Shown: one piece after another, positions 1-11,665 of the stretch
Numbering within the stretch: the stretch's first letter is position 1
Layout of the letters: each line of letters begins with the position of its first letter
Assembly (NCBI GenBank): GCA_949825045.1
Contig: OX463806.1
Location: 46,896,208 to 46,960,207, forward strand
DNA from: Argyresthia goedartella
Taxonomy: Eukaryota > Arthropoda > Insecta > Lepidoptera > Argyresthiidae
Reading direction: 5' to 3'
Length of the DNA: 64,000 nt
Made by a program: the position numbers and the translations under genes
Notes under the pieces: generated by a model
What the model was told of the DNA's origin: nothing
The model's input: the letters and a program-made list of their open reading frames with translations, nothing else
The model's database searches: none

Positions 1-1242
1 ACTGTGGCGGCCGTTACGCGCCTGTTTAACGGTATCTTGCGCACGGGCCACTTCCCAACCCAATGGAAGGAGGGCTTGGTCATCATGTTGCCCAAGCCGG
101 GCAAGGACTCCAAGCTGCCTGAGAGCTATCGGCCGATAACTGTACTGAGTACCATCTCAACGGTGTTTGAGAAACTCCTGCCCCACATCCAGCCGCGCCC
201 GGAACAGTTCGGCTTCAGGCCCGAGCATTCTACGACGCTTCAGCTCATCAGAGTACTGAATGACATGACGGTTTGTTTAAACAAGAAGGAATACACTGTC
301 GCAGTACTCCTGGACACGGAGAAGGCGTTTGACAGAGTATGGCACGAGGGGTTGCTGTACAAATTGTCGACGTCTCCAGCCCCAAGAAGACTGGTCCAGA
401 TCATCGCCTCCTTCCTGAAGAATCGCCGCTTCCGAGTGATGGTGGAAGACGCCGTCTCCGAGGAACACCCCGTTGCAGCCGGCGTCCCTCAGGGGTCCTG
501 CCTGTCTCCAGCCTGTTACTCCCAATATACGGACGACATCCCCGTCGGGCCGGGTGCCCAGCTGGCACTCTTCGCCGACGACGCTGCCTACTACGCGTCG
601 TCGATCCAGGCACGGCACGCTGCCGTCAAACTGCAGCGCACCCTGGACATCTTGCCCGACTGGCTCGCCAAGTGGCGGTTGTCCGTCAACGTTGGGAAGA
701 CGCAGGTGCTCATCACAGGCCAGTCCCCCCTTCCACCACCACTCCAGCTCCAAGGACAGGACATCGCGTGGTCTCCGCAGGTGAAGTACCTGGGAGTGAC
801 CATCGATCGCCGGCTCACCATGAAGCAACATGTCGACAACGTCGTCAACCAGGTCAAGGTGGCACGCGCCAAGCTGCGTCCACTTCTCGACTCCAGCCTG
901 CCTCTGAGGGCGAAGCTCAGGATCTACAAGTGCTACGTGAGATCCCGCCTCACCTACGCGGCCTCGGCATGGTACGCCCTGTGCTCGGAGACGAACAAAC
1001 GGAGACTCCGAGCCCAAGAGAACCTCTCTTTGCGTACCATCGTCGACGCCCCCCGCTACGTGAGGAATGCGACGATCCAGAGGGACCTCAGATGAGAACC
1101 AGTGGACCAGTTTGTCCAGAGGCTGGCGAAGGGCATGTTCGCGCGTGCGGATAGCTCACAACATCCGCATATCCGCGACATGGCGCCGTACCACGCGCGC
1201 CCGCCCGACCGCCGCCGCCTGCCACGCGACCTGGTTGCCTAG
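1..1242 (+). pseudogene. Jockey-type non-LTR retrotransposon ORF2, reverse transcriptase to C-terminus (relic)
   Basis: This is the reverse transcriptase half of a Jockey-like element. The reading frame is already open at the window edge, so the endonuclease part lies outside. Visible RT blocks in order are SYRPITVLS, EQFGFRPEHSTT, TEKAFDRVWHEG, GVPQGSCLSP and the catalytic LFADDAAYY near residue 190, then YLGVTIDRRL. The domain is slightly shortened between VFEKLL and PHIQPRPEQ. A TGA at 1093-1095 breaks the frame, but the same frame goes on as the usual C-terminal segment (EPVDQFVQRLAKGMF) to a TAG at 1240-1242. It is therefore a dead copy. Clade assignment rests on the YTDDIPV and LRTIV-type motifs and is my judgement. 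Confidence 0.85.
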
Positions 1243-2588
1243 CCGGCGATCATCCAACGGAACACCCCAAGTGAGAAGATCTCCACCGCCCGCGAGGGCC
1301 CCCCGATGACCTGTCCATAGGAGTGGACAGAGGCGCTTCCTCAGGAAGAGATCCGTTGATCTGACCCTGACTCCCCACGGCCCAGAAAGGGTGCGTGAGA
1401 TGAATGCATGATGACCATTTTAGAATGACAATCTGTTCGAAGCGCGTGTTCTATGTTTTTTAGATCACTGGTGTAAAGTGTATTTGAAAGATCACGTGAT
1501 ATGATTTTGAAACAAACCTCTGTTGAATGAAACTCTTTCAGTACAACTACGCCAGCGCCCTAAATTTTTTTTTGTAGTTGTTAAACATGGACGTATTACC
1601 TAAACCAGACTGAGTACGGTGGACAAAAAAACGTGCCGACAAGGACAAACAATACGGCCTTTGTGTCTCTTCTTAAGTAGGGTGATCAAAGGTTTCATTC
1701 ATTTAGGGACTTCAGTCGAATCTAATTCATCGAATAAATAATTTCATATAAATATTTCCCTGAAGGTAGGGGAAGGGAGCTGCTGGTAGGGGAAGGGAGC
1801 AGCTGAGCACGCACTGGGAAATGATTGTACTCAGTGCTGCCATCTCCTTGTGACTGATCAATAACCCCTACCGGTAACTATTGCACTTGACTCCTTATGG
1901 TCTTGGGCGCAATAGGCCGACGTGACAGGAAGACTCACCAAGACGCATTGGCCCGCGCGGCGTTTTATGGCCAAACTCCTTCTCAAACATGAATGGCGCA
2001 ATTCAGTCCCCGGCAGCCCCGCTATCCCTAGCTCCGGCAGCGGTTCAGGTTCCGGCGGGGCAGAGGGTGCTCAGAATCCCCGGCAGAGATCCAGCTGCCA
2101 ACATACAATGGTGCTGGCTGCGTAGTTGATGCGGGGACTGCTGGTCTTATTCAAACTTGCTACTGATTTCTGTTGTTTGTAATGCTGGATGGTAGACCAA
2201 GGTAGTATCAGTTCTTCTTAGTACTTCCCTTTATTAGTATCAGAAATTATGATTTTTCGGAACTCTGCAGAAATTATTTTCCCCTTGCCCGTGGTTGAAG
2301 AATAGTGACCAGAAATCCGTTTATTTCTACCTATTTATCACCTCTAAGCAAAACGGACAGTTTCTGACTTTACCTGTGGTTGGTTTAACTCAACAAATCA
2401 GATATTTTTTGAATCAATTTGGAAATCTTTGAACTATTTTGCTTGCACCTAGACTAGATTAAATCGAGGATTGTAGAACGACTTTACAAAAAAGTAGAAT
2501 AATGAGGGATACCTAGGTACTGTCATATATCATGTTATGTTTAATATCATAACCCTAGCTAAAAATATTTGGGTTGTCTCTCAATGTA
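1243..2588. other. Non-coding, probable Jockey 3' UTR then AT-rich DNA
   Basis: No convincing coding sequence. The first part is probably the 3' UTR of the Jockey relic. A 20-bp tandem duplication (GGTAGGGGAAGGGAGC core) lies at 1765-1800. A short open frame at 1922-2125 is serine/glycine-rich and matches nothing I recognise. Confidence 0.4.
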
Positions 2589-2818
2589 CAGTCAGCATCA
2601 GATATATGTGAGCAGGTTAGCTACTCATAAAGATCTATACATCTTACAAAATCAGAAATATCGATACAGCCAAAGTGTCAAAATTATGTCAACACCCTCA
2701 GAGTTAACTTGGATGTTGACATAATTTTGACACGTTGGCTGTATAGATATTTCTGATTTTGTAAGATGTGCAGAGCTTTTGAGTAGCTAACCTGCTCACA
2801 TATATCTGATTCTGACTG
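2589..2818. mobile_element. Long-hairpin MITE, TA target site
   Basis: Two arms of about 105 bp form an inverted repeat. The left arm begins CAGTCAGCATCAGATATATG and the right arm ends CATATATCTGATTCTGACTG, with a short loop around 2695-2705. TA dinucleotides at 2587-2588 and 2819-2820 directly flank the arms, as expected for a Tc1/mariner-mobilised MITE. It has no coding capacity. Confidence 0.75.
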
Positions 2819-3991
2819 TACCTACGACAAAACGAAGTATTCTGCATTTGGGCTCCTTTTTTACATAATAACTTTCAATAAAATCATTACAACTGCTAAA
2901 AAATGATGATACATTATAATAAAGAATAAATAATTACGTATTTTATAAACTTTTATTGTATGTTTGACGTAATCAGTTTACTTTAAAAATAAATTTCATA
3001 TAAATATTAGTTTCATTTTAACTTTTGACCGCATCAATTTAATTAATTCATCTGGTATTCATATGGTTAAGAGCTACCATTAAGATGAGACTAATAATTC
3101 TATGAAATAGGCCACAATCATTAACAATTAACAAACACACCCATCGGAAACATTTTATATATATACATAGTTTTATTTCATATAAATAATCGGAGTATCA
3201 GCACCTAAATTGATAAACTATACAGGATATAGGTTGTCCATTACGCAGTGATAGAGCTGTTTTGGTTCCTTGACGTCAAACTTAGAGTGAAACTACTTAC
3301 TACTAATATCGAGTACGGATGCAGGTATTACCCTTATATCTCACATTATTCTGCATGTCAAAATAGACAAATTTCTTTATTACTGTAGATATTTACATGT
3401 ACTTAGCAAACGTCATTTATTGCCTCTAATCTACATTGGACAAATGTGGGAGCAAAGGGCGTAGAAACTCCCACAGATTGATTTTTAGATCTCATTTCAA
3501 AATTGTTTGTGCTTAACAAATACAAATATTACAAAATTGATTTTATGACTGATAAGCAAGAATAAATAGTTACAAAATTATTAACAGCAAGTTAGATTAA
3601 CCCCATACAGTCTCGTCATTTAAGTAATCTTGAACATTGTAATATCCCTTTTTCGACTTAACATGCTTTTTCAATCACACAAATGGCAATTTCAAAATCT
3701 CCAGTGGTATCTTGTTGTAGTAGAGAATGCACTGACCCTTGAAAGAATTGCTAACCTTCGCGAGTCTAAACCGGGGCGCTACTAGTCTGTGATTATTTCT
3801 TAGGTTAACATAAAAGCTATCGCTACGTTTGGAATTTTTTTTAAGGTTCTAGAGTAGCTATAAAATAATTTCGAAAACAAATTGATTAGCTACAGTTAGT
3901 ATGTCAATTTATTGATAAAGCTCTCTTAAGAAGTCTGTTCGTTTGAAATTATAAATTGCCCGAAGAGTTTATGGTATACCTGTTAAAAATA
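2819..3991. other. AT-rich non-coding stretch
   Basis: Low-complexity AT-rich DNA. I see no open frame, repeat array or recognisable element here. Confidence 0.4.
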
Positions 3992-5879
3992 CTAATTAAT
4001 TACTATTAACAATACAACAACTTTCACATTCTCCTCGCAGAACCTGCCACAAACTCGCACAATATGCCTCCATGCAGCACCAAACAGATCAGTCAGTGGT
4101 GCGGCAGCCAACAGAACGTTGAGACTGTCCCGAGCCCTCACCAGCGGAGACTGCTGGCGGGCCACCGTGCAGTGCGTGCCGCCCGCTAACAGCTAGTGCC
4201 AGCGCGCGTGGAGATATTTGTCGGGCACGAATAGCGCGCATACGGTACCGACAAGAGAGACACAGTCACTGTCGCCTCGCAACAATCGACACACAGTCAG
4301 AAGCTGCTCAGTGTTACGTCTGACCTCTAGTAAGTTGTATCCGAGCATATCCCATATAAACGGGAATAGATAAAGGTAAGGAAAGTATCCAAATTTCCTC
4401 TAAAAAAGGTATCGTAGGATAGCTTTGTGTACCTTCTCCAGCATAAGGACCTATCAGCTTTCGTGCGGATTCCAAACAACCGATCTAGTTTCAAGTTTGG
4501 TTCTCACTAAGGCCGTGTAAAGGAGCTGGACCACACCCAGGTTCTGAAATCCCTTACTATTCCATATTACAAACCAAAATCTTTTAAAGCATTCCTTGGC
4601 CACAGTGCTCGTGGAATGTAAGTTTAGGATCGAACGTAACACCGAGGTCCTTAATTGAATACACTCGAGTCATAGACTCCGTACCGAGCGTATACGTCGC
4701 ACTAATAGGCTGAGAAGAGCGCGTGAAAGACATTAAAACACTTTTGTTCACACTCCACCTACAGACCGCGTCATAAGTATCTTTTTGCAGCAAACCACAA
4801 TCATCCTCTGAACTTACGGGAAGTATCATTTTCAGATCGTCCAGAATACAGAAGGCAATTAGCGTGTTTGAGGTCTAATTCCGGGTAATTTATCATAATG
4901 ATGAATAACAACGGACCAAGAATGGACCCTTGACTTAAGCCCGGCCGTGTATGGTTCGGACGGAACCCGAAACAGCCGTGTCGCATGTATTGCTGGCGGT
5001 CCTCCAGGTAGTCAGCGAAGAAAACCAACAGCCTTGGGACAAATCCAATGACACATAACTTCTTCATAAGGGCGTCATTATCCTTACGGAAGTCCATATA
5101 GGCGACGTCCACCTGACATCCCTGATCCATGCACTCCGACACAATCTCAAAAGTCAAAGTCAAAAAGTTGGTGTTTACCGAGCGGCGGCTCCTGATTCCG
5201 TGTTGCGAGTCGCCCAGATACGGCGCAATCTGCGAACTGATTTTATCTTTTATGATCGACTCGAACAATTTTGCCAATGAGCTCAGGATCGCTATTGATC
5301 AACGGAGGCAATTTCACTTGTCTTGGGGTTAGGACTGACCCGAGAAAGCTTCCAGCTGGTGGGGTATTTACCTTGCTCGAGTGCGAGATTGAATATCCGG
5401 CTTGAGGATAATACCAGCTGATCACTAGAGGCCTTCAAAAAGTAAGGAGGGACGTTTTCCGGTCCTATTGCACTCCTTTGCTTCAGCTGCTTCAGCCCTT
5501 CCTCTATATCCCTACGGGAGATGTGCGTAATCAGCACGTAGTTGGCAGAGCACGATTCATCAGAGCTGTTAACTAGTTCCGGATCGAGCGCTGGCTCATC
5601 TGAGAGGAAAACGTCGGAGATGTTGTCTTCAAATGCGGCTGCTGCTTTCTCACCAGCTTGGCTTTCGTGGCCAGGTCCTTTATGATATATCCGAGTTGCT
5701 CTCTTTAGAATGGAATTGTTGAAGACATCATAAACGGTATCATAGAAGCGTCCGACTGCCGTATCTACATCAGTAGCTTCGAGAGCATAGTCCCAGGAAC
5801 ACATGAGTTCGTACAGGACTGCGTGATTGCCTTTGGCAAAGTTCCAGTTATTGCGACCATCAATGTTGCTGGGATCCAA
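3992..5879 (-). pseudogene. CR1/Jockey-group RT relic (family A, copy 1)
   Basis: Read on the minus strand, this is a broken ORF2. The pre-RT region (NNWNFAKGNHAVLYELMCSW) and linker (RSAIGPENVPPYFLKA) lead into RT blocks MAKLFESIIKDKISSQIAPY, GCQVDVAYMDF and LSQGSILGPLLFIIMI. The catalytic YADD is degraded (LLYSGRSEN). The C-terminal part (YSIKDLGVTFDPKLTFHEH, GFQNLGVVQLLYTALVRTK) continues past stops down to a GC-rich tail ending at a TAG at 3992-3994. Several frameshifts and stops separate the pieces. The same family recurs at 55,745-56,446 and 60,900-61,005 with closely matching residues. Exact clade uncertain. Confidence 0.85.
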
Positions 5880-5973
5880 ACACCCGGATCGCTAGCAAGC
5901 ACCCCGCGCATGCGACACGGGCACTATGACGTCAGAGGCGGGTGGGAGGCGTCAGTGCGTGGCACCAGGCTAC

Positions 5974-6012
5974 CAGGAATAAGAAAGGGCCTAATATGGA
6001 TCCTTGTGGATT
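5974..6012 (-). pseudogene. Scrap of another RT (PQGSILGPFLFL)
   Basis: A 39-bp minus-strand piece reads NPQGSILGPFLFL, the conserved PQG block of non-LTR reverse transcriptases. It is separate from the family A relic next to it, which has its own PQG block further on. Too short to classify. Confidence 0.45.
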
Positions 6013-6020
6013 CCTGTTAG

Positions 6021-7989
6021 TAATTTTGTAATTATTTATTATAGCTTATTAATTATAATATTTTATATTGTAATACTAGTAGGAGTTAAACACAACCATT
6101 TTTTTTAAAAGATCTAAAAATCAATTTGTAGTAGTTTCGTCGCCTCCCAGAGTAGTCCAATGTAGAGAAGAGGCAAAAAAATATGTTTGGTAAGTATATG
6201 TAAATATCTACAGTAGTAATGAAATTTGTACTTCGAACTTCGATAATATGGACATGCCCCGGAATTCTGACTACAGACCCAGAATAAAACTGATTTTTAA
6301 GAGAGTTATTATAATCAATCAATGTGACCTCTGGTCTAGCGTTAATCGCGCTTCGGAAATAATCATGCGGATTGATCAATATCTGACTGAGTCGGGTACT
6401 ATGCATAAAGTATCTCTGATCAAATCGGTGTCACGGTGAAAGCTATCCAGAATTGTATATATAGAAAAGAAAAGTAGGCCGTGTTGCAGTGTACGAGTTT
6501 CTTGCGCCGCTTCTTCTCCGCTGCCATAACGTTCCGAAGCGGTAGTAGTTTGTCTTGCATTATAATGACGTTCAAAAAGTGTTCGTAAGAATCAATTTTG
6601 AAAGAAATATTTTGAAGTTTGAAGTTTGTTATGTCCGTAACCCATTTCTGATAGATACTGTTTGTCAAATCCTCTGGTTCCAGGCATGTCCATTTTTTCC
6701 ACAAATGTATCACAAGTATCAAAAATAGCTTCGCCTATTCCGATCACTGCTCATAAGTCACACCCCACAGGGACACAGGGGGACACAGGGGAGGTAGACC
6801 TGCCCAAGATGCATCGAATAAGCCTAACATGACCTCAGTGGAAGTTGCATGTTATATATGTCACCGTAAGATGGTCAAAACCGTTACTAGATATAAACAT
6901 AAACTTTCGTTTCCAATGTTCACACTCACAAAAGTTAGCAGTTCTTCTAAGGGACCCTGTATACGTTTCCACAATCAATTCCGCAAGAAATACAAAACTT
7001 AACTGAAGATCGATTAAAAAAATATATAAAGCACACTTTTTGCACAAAGGCCTACTACACAATTAATGATTTTTTTACAAGACACCGACATCTGGCATTA
7101 AACCAGTTCATTGCACCCTATATATTATGTAATAATTAGGCACCTACTTAATTTTTTATTATGCTTGCTTGATTATGTTATGACGTTCATTAAGCCTCAA
7201 TTTTTGTGGTATTATGAATAAAAATCTTTGAACTTGAACTTGAACTTTATAATTTAATGTTTTTTTATCTCGTTTACAAACTATCGATACATTTTAAACT
7301 GTACCGTAATGCTTACGATATGACGCGTTTGTTTATGATAAAACCGTTCAATTGTGAACTGGTTCAAACTTGAGTTGCAAAAGGAAATACCAGGGCAATC
7401 ACTGCGGTAGCTTAGGTGAAGGCTAGAGGGGGCGAGCGCACCGAACCCCCTGAATAGACTTCGTGTTAGGTTCAAGAAGTGAAATTCTGTAAAGAATCAT
7501 ATTTGACTTAGTTGGAAAATTAATCAATGGTTTTTATGGAATTATTGAACATTATTAGAAAGAAGATAGACCAGCGAACTTTTTTTTAAACTTTCAAGAG
7601 AAAAGCCTCGTTTAGTTTTTTTTATATTGCAAGTCAAAGATGATTCGTTACATCTAAGACAGGTCTGCCTCCGGTGTCGTTATGTATGGTCGGTCTTTGA
7701 AGCAGTCTTCGACTAATGCCGAAATCACATGAATCATTGTCCTTCTATGCACAAACGTTTACCAGCTAGTTTTAAAAAGTTAAGTCAAAATTAAAAATCA
7801 GTCCAAAATTTAACCACATTGCAAAATTAAAAATAATAAATTAATAGAAGCCATAGATTGAATTAGAAAGTATTTTATACGTCTTTTAAAAACATTTTAA
7901 CTTTTTAAATAAAAAATTAAATTCTATTTAATTAAATAGATTATTATATTTTTCTTTGTTGAGATTATTATATTTTTCGTGGTTTTCTG
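6021..7989. other. AT-rich intergenic DNA with dispersed repeat tails
   Basis: No gene seen. At 6150-6190 there is a segment (GTCCAATGTAGAGAAGAGGC) also present at about 49,910-49,940. At 6490-6620 lies a stretch with GCGCCGCTTCTTCTCCGC and CGTTCCGAAGCGGTAGTAG that looks like a retroposon tail. At 7205-7247 a segment ending in TTGAACTTGAACTTGAACTT follows AATAAAAATC, typical of a retroposon 3' end with a short repeated tail. Confidence 0.45.
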
Positions 7990-8475
7990 CTTTTATATCT
8001 TTTATCTACACACGTATCATAAACCCTCTTTACTGCGTTCAAAAACCGCACGTTAGGATCAGCATTATGTTAAACTACTTGGTAAAAACTCGTTTCGTAT
8101 CTGGAAAACTACACATTATGGTCATTATGTGTAGTTTTTCTACATATAATGACATTCAAATTTCGAACGCCGACGCCCACCCGCGTGCCGTCCCTAGTTT
8201 GTCTGTGAAGTTGGTACTGACATTCAAATTTCGAACGCCGACGCCCGCCTGCGTGAAGTTGGTACTACAGAACAAGCTAAACAACTGCAGAGCCACAATG
8301 CCGGTCAAACATGCGGTTCCTGAATACATCAAAGAGAGCTTATGATATGTGTGTAGATAAACTAGGTATGTAACTGTACATAATTAGGCATTAAAACTCT
8401 CGAGTGATATTATTATGAAACGAGCCGACACTCTCGAGTTTTAATGCCCCCCATTATGCAGCAGTCACATAAATT
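7990..8475 (+). repeat. Dispersed repeat family B, copy C, with hairpins
   Basis: The segment TATCTACACACGTATCATAA and what follows is shared with 48,720-48,960, so this is a dispersed repeat. This copy has extra material: an imperfect hairpin at 8105-8138, a direct duplication of about 68 bp (TTCAAATTTCGAACGCCGAC at about 8156 and 8223), and a perfect 20-bp-arm hairpin at 8387-8406/8429-8448 centred on CTCGAG. The copy at 48.8 kb has lost the second arm of this hairpin. Confidence 0.65.
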
Positions 8476-8853
8476 ACTATTGTAGCTGCTGAGAGTTCGA
8501 AAACATAAATTTGTTCGTTGTTACGAAGATAGCCAATCCTATCCGGCAGTAAACAGTAGATTATCTTTAATGTAAGGAAGGGCACACAAGCCTTTGAAAG
8601 CCAACTCAACAATTAGACAATGATTATAATTCAATAAGGCAAAGCCTATTTTGGACTGATTTTTACCATTGGCTTAACCTTTTTAAATAAAGCTGGTAAG
8701 TTTGTGCAGAGAAAGGCAGTAAGTAATAATTCGTATGTTTTCGGCAATAATCGAAAACTGCTCAAAACACCAACCTTATATAAAAAAGGAAATGCATTAG
8801 ACTACCTTGAATGTTATTTTTCCTTTGACATGTGCGATTGGTCTTTTTTTTAA

Positions 8854-9113
8854 GTTGAAATATTAACACAGGAAGTAAAGGACAGAGCTATATGCCAGTC
8901 TCCTTTTCCTTTTCTAAGCGGAAGAAGAAGAATATCTCTGTCATTTACTTCCTGTGGTTTGATGACACATGTCAGAGGTAAAATAACTGTGAATGGTCTA
9001 TGGTTGCTTTTAAACATCATTAATATTTGACAGCACTTGAGTATTGACCATATACTGAGCACTGCGTCGACTACACTTGTGAATAACAAAATATAACATG
9101 TTAATATTTCAAC
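8854..9113. mobile_element. Small inverted-repeat (MITE-like) element
   Basis: The ends are a 15-bp inverted repeat, GTTGAAATATTAACA at 8854 and its complement ending at 9113. An internal 20-bp inverted repeat (CACAGGAAGTAAA / TTTACTTCCTGTG, about 8868-8957) makes a second hairpin. There is no coding potential and I could not fix a target duplication. Confidence 0.5.
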
Positions 9114-9332
9114 ATTTACAACATGTGAGCATAATATGATCGCATATTTGTATTATGACAGCATGAGTATAATATTATGGCATGTGGATATTATGAAGGC
9201 CAGCAGAACCGAGGCATCAGTAACAGATATTACTAAGAAACATTGTATGACGCCGGCGATTAACATGGGGGCACCAGATGCTTTGAAATGCAACACTGTA
9301 GTGTAGAGAGATCCCTACTGCAGTGTGCTGAC

Positions 9333-9448
9333 TGCCGCAGTATAGCGCCTCGCTGGGGAGGCGCTATACTGCGGCACGACAACACCCGCCCCCGCACCGG
9401 CACCCGCCCCCGCCCCCGCACCCGCACCCGCACCCGCCCCCGCACCCG
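9333..9448. repeat. GC hairpin followed by CCCGCA/CCCGCC minisatellite
   Basis: A perfect hairpin with 19-bp arms (TGCCGCAGTATAGCGCCTC, 6-nt loop) occupies 9333-9376. About 60 bp of CCCGCA/CCCGCC/CCGGCA hexamer repeats follow at once. The open frames seen across it come from the repeat and are not genes. Confidence 0.8.
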
Positions 9449-9704
9449 TGTACACTAAGCATGAAACCGGCTTCTTTGATATATTCGTCACAGCGGCGGA
9501 TGGAGAAAGGCACAAAATGCGTTAAGTGATATAATGTGTTTACTTACTCCTAAACGATATGTACATATTTTACATACCTATCCCTTTTTACAATATTATA
9601 TGATTCAGTCGAATACATTCTCGATTGAAACATGTTTCTATTTGCCTCATATTTACGATTTACACAGTCGCATAATACCATCCCTTTCTATCTCAATATC
9701 ACTG

Positions 9705-9743
9705 GATCACTAAACTAAAGAGACTCGCTTTAGTTTAGTGATC
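9705..9743. repeat. Perfect short hairpin
   Basis: Arms GATCACTAAACTAAAG and CTTTAGTTTAGTGATC (16 bp, no mismatch) with a 7-nt loop, in otherwise plain AT-rich DNA. Confidence 0.85.
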
Positions 9744-10035
9744 TGGACTAGAAAGGGTCGAATTAACTAATACCGCTATTTAATTAATTAAGGCTTAACT
9801 ATTTACTTAAACAACGACATTTTAAAGAGACCTGCAGAAAAATGACGCTAATAAGAGTTTACATTAAACTACAGTTCTATGTTAACTCGATGTTTGGCTC
9901 GCTTCTATATCTGAATTATCTTTCTTCTGCACATGTTGTGTGACAGTCATGACAACATTATAAAATTCAAAAATCTTCAGAAATAGTATACAAACTTATT
10001 TGTTGTCTTTTTAATCCCTCACGAAAAAGAGGGCT

Positions 10036-11235
10036 CCGACACCTTCGTTCGGTTTAGGAAAGATTCTCGTTATGGCAGATTCTTGATATGGCAGATTCGT
10101 GTCGGGGCAGAAGAAGTAGTCATCGTAAAAAGGTTTTTGACACTTCCCCAACGAGAGGCACAGTCCTTCACTTTGACAGGTGTCACTATTTTGACAAGTT
10201 TTACTATTAAGGCTCACTAGTTTGCAAGATTTGACACTTTTTAATTTGACAGCTGTCATCCGAAATGAAGATCTCATCGAAAGCTGTCATATCTCCGTGC
10301 ATATCAGTGGTTTGGGTTCAATAGTTTTCAAGATATGACAGTTTTTATTTGACTTTTTTATTTATTTTGTTAGATTGTTATTTTGAGACATCTTATTGGC
10401 ACTTATGGATACGATGTTATAATATTGTTATTAGATTAGATCATTTTTATATCGTACATTGTGTAATAAAAAAAAAATTACGAAAATTTAAAAAATTACA
10501 TCCCCGTAGAGTTTCTTGGTGCTTTCTTCTCTGACGGGCTTATTTTCGAAGCACTGGTAGAGTTCATGGAGTTTCTTTTTCCTGCGCGAGAGTCAGCCAT
10601 GAATCACCACTTAAAGAGGAAATTTCCTTCTTCAAACACAAACTATAATCAGTCATGTAATCATTAGTTTAGTCGATCATATTTAATTCATTTTTTATTT
10701 TTTCCATGTATATGAGACTTAAGTAAGTGTTTGACTTGTAAAAGTGCATTATTTTGCCAATTTGCTATAAATTATTTGAATTTTGAGTTGAGTTTTTTGA
10801 CCTCTTTATAAAATAGTGACAGCTGTCAAAAATCGTGACACCTGTCAAAAACAGTGACGACTGTCAAATATTGTGACACCTGTCAAAATGACAAAAATTC
10901 TTTGTAGTTATGCATGCCTCTGCCACCCCGTCCGGGAAAATTAGGTTTTTTTACGCAACTTTCTGAAAACAATTACAAGTTCATTGTCCAACAGAACACT
11001 GCACAAAATATTCTGAGTCCCGAAGGGAAAAAACTCCACATTCGTAACCGTCTCAAAATAGTTACGAAAATGGAAAAAACATTCCCTTTTCGTAACTGGT
11101 TACGAAAGTCTGGATACGAAAACGGACGAAGGGTCCCAAAATTTACGATGACTGTACTTCTGCCCTAACACGAATCTGCCATATCAAGAATCTGCCATAA
11201 CGAGAATCTGTCCTAAACCGAACGAAGGGTCCGAC
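10036..11235. mobile_element. Non-autonomous element with about 100-bp terminal inverted repeats
   Basis: Left arm 10,036-10,140 and right arm 11,141-11,235 are inverted copies. They share CCTTCGTTCGGTTTAGGA, ATTCTCGTTATGGCAGATTC, TTGATATGGCAGATTCGTGT and CATCGTAAA. Inside both arms lie clusters of TGACAGCTGTC/TGACACCTGTC boxes (10,140-10,260 and 10,815-10,890), giving subterminal repeats. A dispersed repeat (10,360-10,790) sits in the middle. There is no transposase. Target duplications were not clear. Superfamily unknown. Confidence 0.7.
10360..10790 (+). repeat. Dispersed repeat family D, copy 1
   Basis: Shares long blocks with 44,919-45,375: ATTTTGTTAGATTGTTATTT, TACATCCCC(G/A)TAGAGTTTC, TTCTTTTTCCTG, ATGAATCACCACTTAAA and a tail ATGAGACTTAAG(T/A)AAGTG. 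It lies inside the inverted-repeat element at 10,036-11,235, so it was probably inserted there. Possibly a SINE or retroposon end. No coding frame. Confidence 0.7.
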
Positions 11236-11532
11236 ATACCGAGCACTGCTTATAAAAGCACTGGTCGGCATGAGTGGACCTGTTTCGGTTCATTGATGTC
11301 ATTCGACGTCACACATTATGCTAATATCTCTATTATACTATATATATATACTATATATCTCTACATCACCTATTAACACATTGAACTTTTTTGACAGACG
11401 TTACCTAGAGTACTAAAGATTCTATTGCGGGCATTTGGGGGGCAACAACATAAAAAATGTCCTAATTGTTATGACATTATTTCTTCGTTTCCGGCCAGCA
11501 GAGAAGTCAAAAGGTTAATAAAAATATATTTT

Positions 11533-11665
11533 TCTCAAACATGCGATGAAATGTCGTTGTTACGTGCGTTATAACAGGCTTGGAAGTATCACGTTTCGGG
11601 CGGAACAACTCGAGAGGACTGTAAAGGAATTTCATACAAAATTGCAGGCCTAGGCCGGGAAGTAT
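11533..11665 (+). repeat. Dispersed repeat family C, copy 1
   Basis: Matches the complement of 16,270-16,398, sharing TTCTCAAACATGC, GTGCGTTATAACAGGCT, AGTATCACGTTTCGGGCGGA and GTAAAGGAATT. The two copies are inverted relative to each other and 4.7 kb apart. Confidence 0.7.

Noticed and set aside
4020..4380. GC-rich stretch with a GTAAGT donor, looking like a promoter and first exon on the plus strand
   Set aside because: The minus strand translates as the C-terminal end of the family A RT relic (RRNTEQLLTVCRLLRGDSD ... VCALFVPDKYLHARW), which explains the composition.
9260..9515. Arg-Gly and Gly-Ala repeat frames
   Set aside because: Translation of the CCCGCA minisatellite.
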